A DNA stretch of 32,286 nt from Candidatus Mediterraneibacter norfolkensis (GCA_019120615.1 DWUT01000118.1:1-32286), one strand, 5' to 3'. Positions 23,275-31,956 are shown, counted from the stretch's first letter. Notes: generated by a model not told the origin, from the letters alone. Translations and numbers: made by a program.

Positions 23275-24162
23275 ATGGAAATTCGCGTACTGAAATATTT
23301 TCTGGCGGTTGCCAGAGAGGAGAACATATCCCGGGCAGCGGAAAATCTCCATATTACTCAGCCGACTCTGAGCCGCCAGATCTCTCAGCTCGAAGACGAA
23401 CTCGGGACAAAGCTGTTTGAGAGAGGAAAACATCTGAAGCTTACAGAGGCAGGGACACTTCTCCGGCGGAGGGCGGAGGAAGTGACGGAGCTTGTTGACA
23501 AGATCGAGAGCGATTTTTCAGCCCCAAGTGAGATCAGCGGCCGGATCTCCATCGGGGAAGGTGCGCTGTCGTCGTCTGAGATCATCATGAAGACTATGAC
23601 CCGATTCCGGGATCAGTGGCCGAAAGTGCAGTATGAGATTTACTCCAACACATCAGATTATATCAAGGAACAGCTGGACAAAGGGCTGTGTGACTTCGGG
23701 CTTCTGCTTGAGCCGGTGGATATCGAAAAATATGACTTTATCCGCCTTCCCATGAAGGAGAAATGGGGGCTTTCCATGACGAAAGACCATCCTCTGGCGT
23801 CGAAGCCATACATAACAAAAGAAGATCTCCAGGATTTTCCGCTGATCACTGCCAGCAGGCTGTCCATGCAGAAAGAAATTGCCAGCTGGCTCGGGGAGGA
23901 GATCGATCATCTGAATATTTTCGCTACAGCTAATATTATTACGAATGCTCATATCATGACAGATCTGGGGGATATCTGTTTCATGTCGGTAGAGGGGGCC
24001 ATGAACCATATGCAGAGGGAGAGGATGGTATTTCGTCCGCTGTATCCGCCCCTGGAACTGTCATCCGTGCTTGTGTGGAAGAAGTTTCAGCCTCTTCCGG
24101 TGGCGGCGTCAAAATTCCTGGAGGAATTCAGAAATATGCTTTCAGAGTATGAAGGTACATAA
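23275..24162 (+). CDS. LysR family transcriptional regulator
   Basis: 295 residues, ATG 23275 after GGAAGGAGG. The winged HTH occupies residues 1-60 (ISRAAENLHITQPTLSRQIS, then LGTKLFERGKHLKLTEAG). A helical linker and a periplasmic-binding-protein-like effector domain (about 90-290) follow, both typical for the family and with normal overall length. It is encoded 17 bp downstream of the HAD gene on the same strand, not divergent as is common, so its targets are not given by context. It might control the HAD gene, the acetyltransferase or the MerR/reductase pair. Confidence 0.93.
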   Translation: MEIRVLKYFLAVAREENISRAAENLHITQPTLSRQISQLEDELGTKLFERGKHLKLTEAGTLLRRRAEEVTELVDKIESDFSAPSEISGRISIGEGALSSSEIIMKTMTRFRDQWPKVQYEIYSNTSDYIKEQLDKGLCDFGLLLEPVDIEKYDFIRLPMKEKWGLSMTKDHPLASKPYITKEDLQDFPLITASRLSMQKEIASWLGEEIDHLNIFATANIITNAHIMTDLGDICFMSVEGAMNHMQRERMVFRPLYPPLELSSVLVWKKFQPLPVAASKFLEEFRNMLSEYEGT

Positions 24163-24172
24163 AATAGAAGTA

Positions 24173-24202
24173 TTGGACTAATAAAAGACAGAAAGATACA
24201 AT
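24173..24202 (+). promoter_or_regulatory. Promoter of the MerR/reductase operon
   Basis: TTGGAC (24173-24178), 18-bp spacer, TACAAT (24197-24202). The slightly long spacer recalls MerR-controlled promoters, so autoregulation by the first gene is possible. Confidence 0.55.
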
Positions 24203-24242
24203 AAAAGTGTGATCAGAGGGATAACCAAAGGAGAGAAACACT

Positions 24243-24608
24243 ATGACGATCCAGGAACTTGGGGAGAAATTCTGTCTGCCGGTGGAAAAGCTGAAAAAAT
24301 ATGAGTCCTGCGGCCTGCTTCCGGGAAGAGAAAATGAGGACGGCACAAGAAAATACAGCGATAATGATATCAGGACTCTGGGACTGATCTGCATTCTTAC
24401 CGAATCGGGAATGTCCTGCGGCGAGATAAAGAAATACCTCTCGCTGCCGGAGAACGGACAGGGAGACAGAGAACGGATCCTTATGCTTAAGGCCCGGAGA
24501 GGAGAACTGCTTCAGGAGATCCACCAGAAGCAGAAGCTGCTCGATAAAATAGATTTTCTGATCCGGGAAAAGAAACAGATTCAGGAGGAAAGAAACTATG
24601 GAGTATAG
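24243..24608 (+). CDS. MerR family transcriptional regulator, short form
   Basis: 121 residues, ATG 24243 after AAAGGAGAG. Residues 1-70 are a MerR winged HTH (MTIQELGEKFCLPVEKLKKY, ESCGLLPGRENEDGTRKYSD). Residues about 80-118 form the dimerising coiled coil. There is no effector domain after the coil, as in the smaller members that sense through few residues or a partner. The last 11 bp overlap the start of the reductase gene, so the two proteins are produced together and the reductase is the likely regulated partner. Confidence 0.88.
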   Translation: MTIQELGEKFCLPVEKLKKYESCGLLPGRENEDGTRKYSDNDIRTLGLICILTESGMSCGEIKKYLSLPENGQGDRERILMLKARRGELLQEIHQKQKLLDKIDFLIREKKQIQEERNYGV

Positions 24609-25692
24609 AAAGCTGCCGAGAGGCACGGAAGAGATCAGTATCCTGGGACTGGGAAACAGTTCTATGGGGCAGTCGGGAGAAAAGGAAGTTCAGGCTTCTG
24701 TTGAGATGGCACTTGAGAACGGGATTAATTATTTTGATATGGCGGCAGCGGATGACGTCCCCTTTGCACCATTTGGGAGAGCAGTGGCGGGATGCCGTGA
24801 CAAAGTATATTTCCAGGTGCATTTCGGGGCAGAGTACAGGACCGGAACCTATGGATGGACGCTGGATCTTGAAAAGATCAAACGATCCGTGGACTGGCAG
24901 CTTGAGATGCTGAAGACAGATTACATTGATTTTGGATTTATCCACTGCATCGACGAAGCGGCGGATCTTGACAAGGTGATCTCCGGGGAAACCCTGGATT
25001 ATATGAAGCGGCTGAAGGGACAGGGTGTGATCCGCCATATCGGACTGTCCTCCCATACGCCGGATGTCGTGAAAAAGTTCCTTGATATGGGATTGATCGA
25101 TATGCTCATGTTCAGCATTAATCCTGCCTATGACTACCGTCGGGGAGAATATGCCATCGGAAGTGTGGACGAGAGGAGCGCGCTCTATCGCAGATGCGAG
25201 GCGGAGGGCGTCGCGATCTCTGTTATGAAGGCTTTCGGGGGCGGACAGCTCCTGAATGCAAAAACATCTCCGTTTAAAAAGGCACTGACGGAATACCAGT
25301 GTATCCAGTATGCGCTGGATAAGCCGGGCGTGGTGACGGTGCTGCCCGGGATCCGGGGAAGAGAGGACCAGAAGCGGATCCTGGGATTTCTGGAGGCTTC
25401 CCCGGAAGAGAAAGACTATTCCGTGATCGGAACGTTCGCGCCTCAGGACGCGGAAGGGATCTGCGTCTACTGCAATCACTGCCAGCCGTGTCCGGCAGGG
25501 CTTGACGTTGGGCTGATCAATAAATACTACGATTTGTCCCGCGCCGGGGACGCCCTTGCAGAAGACCACTATATGAACCTGCAGAAGACAGCGGGAGACT
25601 GCATTTCCTGCGGACACTGTGACTCCAGATGTCCGTTCCATGTGGAGCAGGGGAAGAGAATGCAGGAGATCAGAGCATATTTTGGAAAATAA
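24598..25692 (+). CDS. Aldo/keto reductase-fold protein with C-terminal ferredoxin domain
   Basis: 364 residues; ATG 24598 has AGGAGG upstream inside the MerR gene. Residues 1-275 form the AKR barrel. The tetrad is incomplete: Asp47 (FDMAAADD) and His116 (FIHCID) are present. The catalytic Tyr five residues after the Asp is Asp52, and the Lys position (VYFQVHFG) has no Lys. The C-terminal domain has two [4Fe-4S] motifs (Cys 289/292/295/298 and 335/338/341/345). The protein would be cytoplasmic and may move electrons between an unknown substrate and the clusters rather than run a standard NADPH carbonyl reduction. A subfamily with this tail is common in anaerobic Firmicutes; its reactions are largely unknown. 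Confidence 0.88.
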   Translation: MEYRKLPRGTEEISILGLGNSSMGQSGEKEVQASVEMALENGINYFDMAAADDVPFAPFGRAVAGCRDKVYFQVHFGAEYRTGTYGWTLDLEKIKRSVDWQLEMLKTDYIDFGFIHCIDEAADLDKVISGETLDYMKRLKGQGVIRHIGLSSHTPDVVKKFLDMGLIDMLMFSINPAYDYRRGEYAIGSVDERSALYRRCEAEGVAISVMKAFGGGQLLNAKTSPFKKALTEYQCIQYALDKPGVVTVLPGIRGREDQKRILGFLEASPEEKDYSVIGTFAPQDAEGICVYCNHCQPCPAGLDVGLINKYYDLSRAGDALAEDHYMNLQKTAGDCISCGHCDSRCPFHVEQGKRMQEIRAYFGK

Positions 25693-25784
25693 AAAAGATG
25701 ACAAAGACCGGTAAAAATACTGTGCGGCAGGCGGATTGTTCCTCAAATTGTACACGTAAGAGGCGGGTTTGTTAATAAAATCAC

Positions 25785-25813
25785 TAGGCAAAATTTTTCT
25801 CTCATGGTATCAT
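25785..25813 (+). promoter_or_regulatory. Promoter candidate for the hydrogenase gene
   Basis: TAGGCA (25785-25790), 17-bp spacer, TATCAT (25808-25813). Transcription from here would start close to 25820, which argues against ATG 25823 as start of the protein. Confidence 0.45.
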
Positions 25814-25885
25814 AATCTCTAGATGAAGTGCCTTTTCGGGGACTTTAAAACAGAGAATAAACGTGTTTTTATGGAGGGAAAAATT

Positions 25886-27334
25886 GTGAGGTACGCAGAC
25901 GCTAATGTGATCAAGATCAAACATGCGGTTTTGGAAGAAGTTGCAAGGCTTGCCTTTGCCGGAGAACTGGAAGAACGCAAAGATGAGATCCCGATGAAAC
26001 TGATCCCGGGACCGACACCCCAGTTCCGCTGCTGTATTTATAAGGAGAGAGAGATCATCAGACAGCGCGTACGTCTTGCCGAAGGAAAGGCTTCGGGGCT
26101 GAATGATGACGGCAATGTGATCCAGGTTATCAGTTCTGCCTGTGAGGACTGCCCTATCTCCAGCTATACGGTCACAGAAAACTGTCAGAACTGTATTGGA
26201 AAAGCATGTATCAACGCATGTAATTTTGGAGCGATCGAAGCAGGACGACATCGTTCGCATATTGATCCTTCAAAATGCAAGGAGTGCGGAAAATGCGCGG
26301 AGGCCTGTCCGTACAATGCCATCGCTCATCTGCAGAGACCCTGCAAATTCAGCTGCCCGGTGGATGCGATCTCTTACGATGAATACGGCATCTCGGTTAT
26401 CGATGAAGAAAAATGCATTCGCTGCGGGAAATGTATCCACAGCTGTCCGTTTGGGGCGATTGGATCAAAGACCTGGATTGTGGATGTAATCAAGGCCATC
26501 AGATCAGGGAAACATGTCTATGCGATGCTGGCGCCGGCAACGGAAGGCCAGTTCGGACCGGACATCACCATGGCGAGCTGGAGAAAAGCCATGAAAGATC
26601 TTGGATTTACCGAGTTCGTTGAAGTTGGACTGGGCGGAGATCTGACAGCGAAGAGCGAGGCGGAAGAGTGGCGCGAGGCTTATCAGGAAGGAAAGAAGAA
26701 AGTGACCTCCTGTTGTCCGGGATTTGTTAATATGGTAAGAAAACATTATCCGGAACTGAACGACGCGGTCTCCACAACGGTATCCCCGATGTGCGGTGTA
26801 TCCCGTTTGATTAAGGCAAAGGATCCGGAAGCGGTGACGGTGTTTATCGGTCCCTGCCTGGCAAAGAAATCAGAGGTCGTGGATCAGAAGATAGAGGGGA
26901 ATGCAGACTATGCGATGACCTACAGTGAGATCCGTGCGATGATGCGCGCGAAAGGTGTGGAACTTGAGCCGGTTGAGAATACATACCAGGAGGCGTCCGT
27001 CTTCGGAAAGCGCTTCGGAAACTCCGGCGGCGTCGCAGCGGCGGTGATGGAGAGTCTCAAAGAGTCCGGAAATGACGTTGACATCAAAGTCTGCAAGGCG
27101 AATGGGGCGGCTGAGTGTAAGAAGGCTCTCCTGCTCATGAAGCTCGGAAAACTTCCGGAAGATTTCATTGAGGGTATGGCATGCGACGGAGGGTGTGTCG
27201 GCGGACCGAGTTCCTTCAAGGATCAGAAACTGGCGAAAAAATCCAGAGACGCACTGATCAAAGAGGCGGATGCCAGAGGAATCTACAAGAACCTGAGCAA
27301 TTATGATGAGGATTCCTTCTCCATGCACAGATAG
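25886..27334 (+). CDS. Monomeric [FeFe] hydrogenase, group B-like
   Basis: The start is set at GTG 25886 (MRYADANVIK, 482 residues) because GGAGGG at 25873-25878 sits 7 bp upstream; ATG 25823 and ATG 25871 lack a site. Cysteine-rich N-terminal sequence gives several clusters: C86/C89, C100/103/108/112, C131/134/137/141, C153/157 and C177/180/183/187. The H-cluster motifs are L1 TSCCPGF (274-280), L2 GPCLAKKSE (322-330) and L3 EGMACDGGCVGG (429-440). The L2 Met of classical enzymes is Gly322. It would be a cytoplasmic enzyme evolving or oxidising H2 with ferredoxin. No maturase genes are in the window. Confidence 0.9.
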   Translation: MRYADANVIKIKHAVLEEVARLAFAGELEERKDEIPMKLIPGPTPQFRCCIYKEREIIRQRVRLAEGKASGLNDDGNVIQVISSACEDCPISSYTVTENCQNCIGKACINACNFGAIEAGRHRSHIDPSKCKECGKCAEACPYNAIAHLQRPCKFSCPVDAISYDEYGISVIDEEKCIRCGKCIHSCPFGAIGSKTWIVDVIKAIRSGKHVYAMLAPATEGQFGPDITMASWRKAMKDLGFTEFVEVGLGGDLTAKSEAEEWREAYQEGKKKVTSCCPGFVNMVRKHYPELNDAVSTTVSPMCGVSRLIKAKDPEAVTVFIGPCLAKKSEVVDQKIEGNADYAMTYSEIRAMMRAKGVELEPVENTYQEASVFGKRFGNSGGVAAAVMESLKESGNDVDIKVCKANGAAECKKALLLMKLGKLPEDFIEGMACDGGCVGGPSSFKDQKLAKKSRDALIKEADARGIYKNLSNYDEDSFSMHR

Positions 27335-27412
27335 AGAGGTGCATAGATCCGAAGGTACGGATTTGAAGATATCTTTGAACCTGACGTTATAAGATCAATA
27401 ATATAAAAATAG

Positions 27413-27450
27413 AGAAGCAGGAGCGTGCCGGACGGCATGCTCCTGCTTCT
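27413..27450 (-). terminator. Strong hairpin terminator for the sucrose AraC gene, perhaps bidirectional
   Basis: An 18-bp stem with one G-T pair (27413-27430 with 27433-27450). The minus strand continues with CTATTTTTATATT. It lies between the convergent hydrogenase and AraC genes and may also stop the hydrogenase transcript. Confidence 0.75.
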
Positions 27451-27470
27451 GCTATACGCGTCTGCCAATG

Positions 27471-28292
27471 TCAGCTTTTCTTTTCCTTCCGGTACTGCGT
27501 GGGCGTCCGCCCTTTCTTCTGTTTAAACAGCCTGGAAAAATACAGCGCGTCGTCATATCCAACAGACCTTGCGATATCACTGATCGGAAGATCGGTTTCC
27601 TTAAGGAGCGTACATGCCCGCCGGATGCGGAAGTCCAGAAGATACTCCTGGGGAGAGGTTCCGGTGATATCTTTGAAGAGCCGGTACAGGTAAGTGCGCT
27701 CGATGTTCAGATGATCCGCGATCACCTGGATGTTTACCTGATGGGCATAGTTATTCTCGATATAGCGCAGCGCCTCCTCCACGTAAGTGATCTTTTTCTC
27801 TTTGGGCGGGATATATTTCCTCGGGAATTTGCTGGCAAGGAGATAGAGGTATTCATACAGGATGCTGTTCATCATCAGATCCCGGTTCTCCGGCAGGTTA
27901 TACGCCTCGAACATCTTCTCATGGCAGAGCCGGACACGATCATCTTTCCCGTAGTGGAAATAGGGAGTCTCCAGGAGGGAAGTCCTCTTGAGATATTCCT
28001 CTATCTTGATCCCCTGGAAACCGATCCATGTATAGGTCCAGGGATGATATTTGTCTGCCTCATAATAGATCAGTGTGTTCGGGCGGATCAGGAAAGCGTC
28101 CCCCTCAGAGAGCTGATAGATATGACCATCCGTCTTGTATATCCCTTTCCCTTTCAGGATATAATGGATCAGATACCCGCTGCGCACCACGGGGCCATAA
28201 CTGTGGGAAGGCTCGCAGGTCTCGTAACCGCAGGTATAGATCATGGCGTCCAGATTTCTTGAAAAGTCATTTGAAAAAATATAATCTTTCAT
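27471..28292 (-). CDS. AraC family regulator of the sucrose locus
   Basis: 273 residues, start at 28292 (minus) after GGAGGAATC. Residues about 15-140 form a cupin-type sensing domain (GYLIHYILKGKGIYKTDGHI, SEGDAFLIRPNTLIYYEAD, HPWTYTWIGFQG). The C-terminal AraC DNA-binding domain has HTH segments IQVIADHLNIERTYLYRLF and ISDIARSVGYDDALYFSRLF, ending FKQKKGRTPTQYRK. The family responds to a sugar and activates transport and hydrolase genes. It is divergent from the sucrose PTS gene with a 201-bp intergenic region, so that operon is the probable target. The inducer is inferred only. Confidence 0.93.
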   Translation of the reverse strand: MKDYIFSNDFSRNLDAMIYTCGYETCEPSHSYGPVVRSGYLIHYILKGKGIYKTDGHIYQLSEGDAFLIRPNTLIYYEADKYHPWTYTWIGFQGIKIEEYLKRTSLLETPYFHYGKDDRVRLCHEKMFEAYNLPENRDLMMNSILYEYLYLLASKFPRKYIPPKEKKITYVEEALRYIENNYAHQVNIQVIADHLNIERTYLYRLFKDITGTSPQEYLLDFRIRRACTLLKETDLPISDIARSVGYDDALYFSRLFKQKKGRTPTQYRKEKKS

Positions 28293-28344
28293 GATTCCTC
28301 CAACAATACTGTATGATAAAACAACATTTATCTATATAATGAGA

Positions 28345-28373
28345 ATTATATTTCAGTATAATAGTAATTGCAA
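28345..28373 (-). promoter_or_regulatory. Promoter of the sucrose AraC gene
   Basis: Minus-strand TTGCAA (28368-28373), 17-bp spacer, TATAAT (28345-28350). Confidence 0.65.
28357..28362 (+). promoter_or_regulatory. Consensus -10 box for the sucrose operon, no recognisable -35
   Basis: TATAAT lies inside the spacer of the minus-strand promoter. The corresponding -35 position (28334-28339, ATATAA) is poor. This suggests dependence on an activator and competition between the two promoters. Confidence 0.4.
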
Positions 28374-28398
28374 GGACAAAGGAAACAGCAGTTGTCCA

Positions 28399-28432
28399 TA
28401 CCATGGTAAAGAGTTGCAGCGTATGCTGCAAC
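28399..28432 (+). promoter_or_regulatory. Palindromes in the sucrose operon leader
   Basis: TACCATGGTA (28399-28408) is a perfect palindrome. GTTGCAGC-GTAT-GCTGCAAC (28413-28432) is a perfect 8-bp inverted repeat. They lie between the -10 box and the PTS start codon and may be operators or a leader hairpin. No T tract follows. Confidence 0.45.
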
Positions 28433-28493
28433 GGCGGAAGCAGACCGCGGCTGCAGGGAAAAAGGATTGAAATGATATGGGAGGTATCAGAAA

Positions 28494-30497
28494 ATGGATG
28501 CTGAAAAAAGACAGCGATATGAAAATATATCAGCAGAAATTGTAAGGCTTGCCGGCGGGCGCGACAATATCCTCGGCGTTGCCCACTGCGCGACACGTCT
28601 GCGCCTCGTTCTGGAGGACAACGACAAGGCGGATACGCAGGCGATCGAGAATGTAGATCTTGTCAAAGGCGTCTTCGTCGCAGGGGACCAGCTGCAGATC
28701 ATCTTCGGAGCGGGACTTGTCAACGATGTGTGTCAGGTTCTGGCAGATTCCATACATATGGACAGCATGAGCCTGGGTGATCTGAAAACAAAGGCAAACA
28801 AAAGGATGAACCCGTTCCAGAAAGCGCTGAAAGCTCTCTCGGATGTTTTCATCGAGATCATGCCGGGAATCCTGGCGGCGGCGCTTCTGACCGGACTGTC
28901 CAGCGTGCTTGGGAATATCGAATTTGTCCAGAATAACGATACACTGTACGGAATCTCAAGACTGATCAATATTTCCTCCGGAGCGATCTTCGGATTCCTG
29001 CCGCTTTGCGTGGCGTACAGTACGGTCAAGCGGTTCGGCGGACGCCCCATCATGGGTATCGTAATGGGGTGTATCATGCTGACCAACAGTCTGGCTGACG
29101 CAAGTGCGGCGGCGCAGGGCACGGTGGAAGTGACTACGCTGCATATCTTCGGCCTGCCGGTGGAACTGATCGGTTTTCAGGGCGGCATCATCGTGGCGCT
29201 GCTGATCGGCGTCGTCACGGCAAAGCTGGATATCTTCTTTGAGAAGAAGGTACCGGAAGTGGTAAGACTTCTTGTCTCGCCGCTGCTTACAACACTGGTG
29301 AGCTCCTTCCTCCTGTTTATGATCGTCGGACCGGTGGGACGAGGACTTGCCAGCGGGATCACAGCAGTGCTGGTATGGATGACGCAGCATCTGGGCGTGA
29401 TCGGATACGCGGCATTTTCCGCGGTACAGCAGCTCATCGTCATCACCGGACTGCACCATGTGTTTGGCGCCATCGAGTCTCAGCTTCTCGTGGACACGGG
29501 AAGGAACTTCTTAAATCCGCTGATGTCTGTTGCCATGACAGCACAGGGCGGCGCAGTGCTGGGATATCTGGCAGGACACTTAAAAGATGCTAAAGCAAAA
29601 GAATTGTGTATCCCCAGCTTTATCTCCGTACTCTTCGGTGTTACGGAACCGGCTCTTTTCGGTGTGAACTTAAGATACCGCTATCCGCTCATCGGAGGAT
29701 GTCTTGGCGGTGCAGTCGGCGGCGCGGTGGTCTACTTTACAGATCTGGCGGCTCTGGGATTCGGGACAACGGTGGTCCCAGGGATCGCACTTGCGGATCC
29801 GGCGCACAATGGCTATGTCAACTATATCATTGCTCATCTGATCGCTCTGGCAGCAGGATTTATTTTTGCCTTCCTGCTCGGGATCGGATTTAACAGAATG
29901 AAGCCTGCGGGTGCAGTGGGGAATCAGCATGCCGGAAAGTCAGGTAACGGTTCTGCTGCAGGCGGGGATCAGATCTCTTCATCCGGAGCAGCGCAGACAG
30001 ACGTGACTGCGGCAGGAAGCGGAGCGGCAGAAAGGGCGGAACTCCCGGAAGAGCTGGACGCATTTGCGGACGGCGAGCTGATCGGGATCGAGAAGGTGAA
30101 TGATCCGACGTTTGCACAGAAGATCCTGGGAGACGGTCTCGCGATCGTCCCCACCGACGGAAAGATCTATGCCCCGGCGGACTGTGTAGTAGAGATGGTG
30201 ATGGATACGAAACATGCGGTGGGTCTCAGGACGGCGGCCGGAAACGGCATCCTGATCCATGTGGGCATTGATACGGTAAACCTTCAGGGGAAATATTTCG
30301 ACGTACATGTCTCAGACGGACAGAGCCTGAAAAAAGGCGACCTGATCATGGACTTTGACAGAGAAAAGATCGCAGCGGAGGGATATGATACATCGGCCTG
30401 CCTGATCTTTACGGAGCCTGTTGAGGGAAGTCATATGGAAAGAGAAGCGGAAAGGAATGTGAAAGCCGGCGACAAGATCGCGGTCATTGCGAAATAG
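28494..30497 (+). CDS. scrA: Sucrose-type PTS transporter, EIIBCA fusion
   Basis: 667 residues, ATG 28494 after GGGAGG. Domains in order: EIIB (about 8-85) with phosphorylated Cys32 in GVAHCATRLRL; EIIC (about 105-465) with about ten membrane segments and GVTEPALFG near 381-389; a Gly/Ser/Ala-rich linker (about 470-515); EIIA (about 525-667) with active His589 in ILIHVGIDTVNLQGK. The full three-domain form belongs to the sucrose/beta-glucoside/trehalose branch. It imports and phosphorylates the sugar in one step. Sucrose is favoured because a GH32 gene follows after 10 bp, on the same operon. Confidence 0.9.
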   Translation: MDAEKRQRYENISAEIVRLAGGRDNILGVAHCATRLRLVLEDNDKADTQAIENVDLVKGVFVAGDQLQIIFGAGLVNDVCQVLADSIHMDSMSLGDLKTKANKRMNPFQKALKALSDVFIEIMPGILAAALLTGLSSVLGNIEFVQNNDTLYGISRLINISSGAIFGFLPLCVAYSTVKRFGGRPIMGIVMGCIMLTNSLADASAAAQGTVEVTTLHIFGLPVELIGFQGGIIVALLIGVVTAKLDIFFEKKVPEVVRLLVSPLLTTLVSSFLLFMIVGPVGRGLASGITAVLVWMTQHLGVIGYAAFSAVQQLIVITGLHHVFGAIESQLLVDTGRNFLNPLMSVAMTAQGGAVLGYLAGHLKDAKAKELCIPSFISVLFGVTEPALFGVNLRYRYPLIGGCLGGAVGGAVVYFTDLAALGFGTTVVPGIALADPAHNGYVNYIIAHLIALAAGFIFAFLLGIGFNRMKPAGAVGNQHAGKSGNGSAAGGDQISSSGAAQTDVTAAGSGAAERAELPEELDAFADGELIGIEKVNDPTFAQKILGDGLAIVPTDGKIYAPADCVVEMVMDTKHAVGLRTAAGNGILIHVGIDTVNLQGKYFDVHVSDGQSLKKGDLIMDFDREKIAAEGYDTSACLIFTEPVEGSHMEREAERNVKAGDKIAVIAK

Positions 30498-30507
30498 GGT
30501 GGCAGCT

Positions 30508-31956
30508 ATGGAGAAGGGTTTTGACAATTTTCAGAAGGCAAAGGCAGAGGAAGAAAGAATGGAGGGGACAGTCAAAAGCTGTCCTTTCCGGACCAGATTC
30601 CATATCATGCCTCCGGTGGGGTGGATCAACGACCCCAACGGGCTCTGCCAGTTCAACGGGATCTATCATGCATACTTTCAGTATTCCCCGCTGAATGTGA
30701 ACGGCGGGGGCGGATACTGGGGGCACTGCACAAGTACGGACCTGCTCCACTGGGACTATAAGAATCCGGTCCTGACCACGGATATCCCGGAGGACAGAAG
30801 CGGGGTCTACTCCGGTTCTGCCCTGGTGGAAGACGGCCGCATGTATGTGTTTTATACCGGAAATGTAAAGCTGGCAGGCGATTACGACTATATCGATGCA
30901 GGGAGAGTCTCCACCCAGATCCTGGTGGAATCAGAAGACGGACAGCACATGTCCGGGAAGACGAAACTGCTGGGGATGGAGGACTATCCGGAAGAGATCA
31001 CGCAGCATGTGCGTGACCCCAAAGTGTGGAAGGAAGACGGACGGTATTATATGATCCTTGGCGCCCGGGCAAGGGCGTGGGATGAGGATGGAAAACGCCG
31101 GGACAGGGGCGCTGCCCTGGTCTATGTCTCGGATGACAGGAAAAAGTGGGAGTTCTTCCGGAAGATCGACTCGGTGAAACCGTTTGGCTATATGTGGGAA
31201 TGCCCGGACCTTTTTGAACTGGACGGGGAAAAAGTCCTGTCTTTCTGTCCCCAGGGACTGGAAGCGGAGGAAGAGCGTTTCCAGAATATCTATCAGTCCG
31301 GCTTTTCTCTCCTGAGCCGGGACGCAGACCCGGAGGCCACTTTCCGGGAATGGGACATGGGATTTGATTTCTATGCTCCACAGAGCTTTGAAGCGGAGGA
31401 CGGGAGACGGATCCTGATCGGCTGGGCAGGGATGCCGGATACGGCGGAGACGTATCGGAACCTTTCTGTGAAAAACGGCTGGCAGCACTGCCTGACCATT
31501 CCCTGTGAGCTTGAGTGCAGGGAAGGAAGAATCTTCCGGACGCCGGTCAGAGAACTCTTTGATCTTGAGTGGGAGGAGGTCTCTGCGGAGAAGGAAAAAT
31601 ACTGCTGGGCGGAAAAGACGGTGAAACTGGACGTGAGCGGGATCGGGGGCAGACAGACCCGGATCCGGATCGGCACAGAGGAGAATGGGATGACGATCAC
31701 GGCGGAGGGAAATAAAATGGAGATTTCTTTCCTTGACCGGAACGGGAAGCCCTCCGTCTGCGGCGGCGGAAGAGACAGAAGAGTCTGCCGTATCGGGGAG
31801 GCTGTGGAGAACCTTCTGCTCCTCATTGACAGTTCCACTGTGGAACTCTTTGTAAATGGAGGAGAAGCTGTATTTACTACGCGGATCTATCTTGAAAACG
31901 AAGAAAGAGAGATCGAACTGTCTGAGTGTGAAAAATATAAACTGGAAGTGATCTGA
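30508..31956 (+). CDS. scrB: Sucrose-6-phosphate hydrolase, GH32
   Basis: 482 residues. ATG 30508 is preferred (AGGGTGG upstream); an in-frame TTG at 30487 lies inside the PTS gene. GH32 motifs are WINDPNG (39-45, nucleophile Asp42), FQYSP, HVRDPKVW (the RDP stabiliser) and MWECPDLF (acid/base Glu). A C-terminal beta-sandwich follows the five-bladed propeller, ending in ELFVNGGEAVFTTRIY. Length fits the family. There is no signal peptide, so it acts in the cytoplasm on sucrose-6-phosphate made by the PTS protein, giving glucose-6-phosphate and fructose. No fructokinase gene follows in the window. A terminator closes the operon. Confidence 0.93.
   Translation: MEKGFDNFQKAKAEEERMEGTVKSCPFRTRFHIMPPVGWINDPNGLCQFNGIYHAYFQYSPLNVNGGGGYWGHCTSTDLLHWDYKNPVLTTDIPEDRSGVYSGSALVEDGRMYVFYTGNVKLAGDYDYIDAGRVSTQILVESEDGQHMSGKTKLLGMEDYPEEITQHVRDPKVWKEDGRYYMILGARARAWDEDGKRRDRGAALVYVSDDRKKWEFFRKIDSVKPFGYMWECPDLFELDGEKVLSFCPQGLEAEEERFQNIYQSGFSLLSRDADPEATFREWDMGFDFYAPQSFEAEDGRRILIGWAGMPDTAETYRNLSVKNGWQHCLTIPCELECREGRIFRTPVRELFDLEWEEVSAEKEKYCWAEKTVKLDVSGIGGRQTRIRIGTEENGMTITAEGNKMEISFLDRNGKPSVCGGGRDRRVCRIGEAVENLLLLIDSSTVELFVNGGEAVFTTRIYLENEEREIELSECEKYKLEVI

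Noticed and set aside
24487-25791. Long minus-strand frame across the MerR and reductase genes
   Set aside because: It is antisense to two well-identified proteins, with no motifs or start signal.
25823-25885. Longer start for the hydrogenase at ATG 25823
   Set aside because: It has no ribosome binding site and lies almost at the predicted transcription start; GTG 25886 has an ideal site.
27468-28262. Plus-strand frame opposite the sucrose AraC gene
   Set aside because: The minus strand has clear AraC motifs and a good ribosome binding site; the plus frame has neither.
28438-28465. GCAG/CTGC pair after the leader hairpin as a possible antiterminator site
   Set aside because: The stem is only 4 bp, no T tract follows, and there is no antiterminator protein gene beside the operon.
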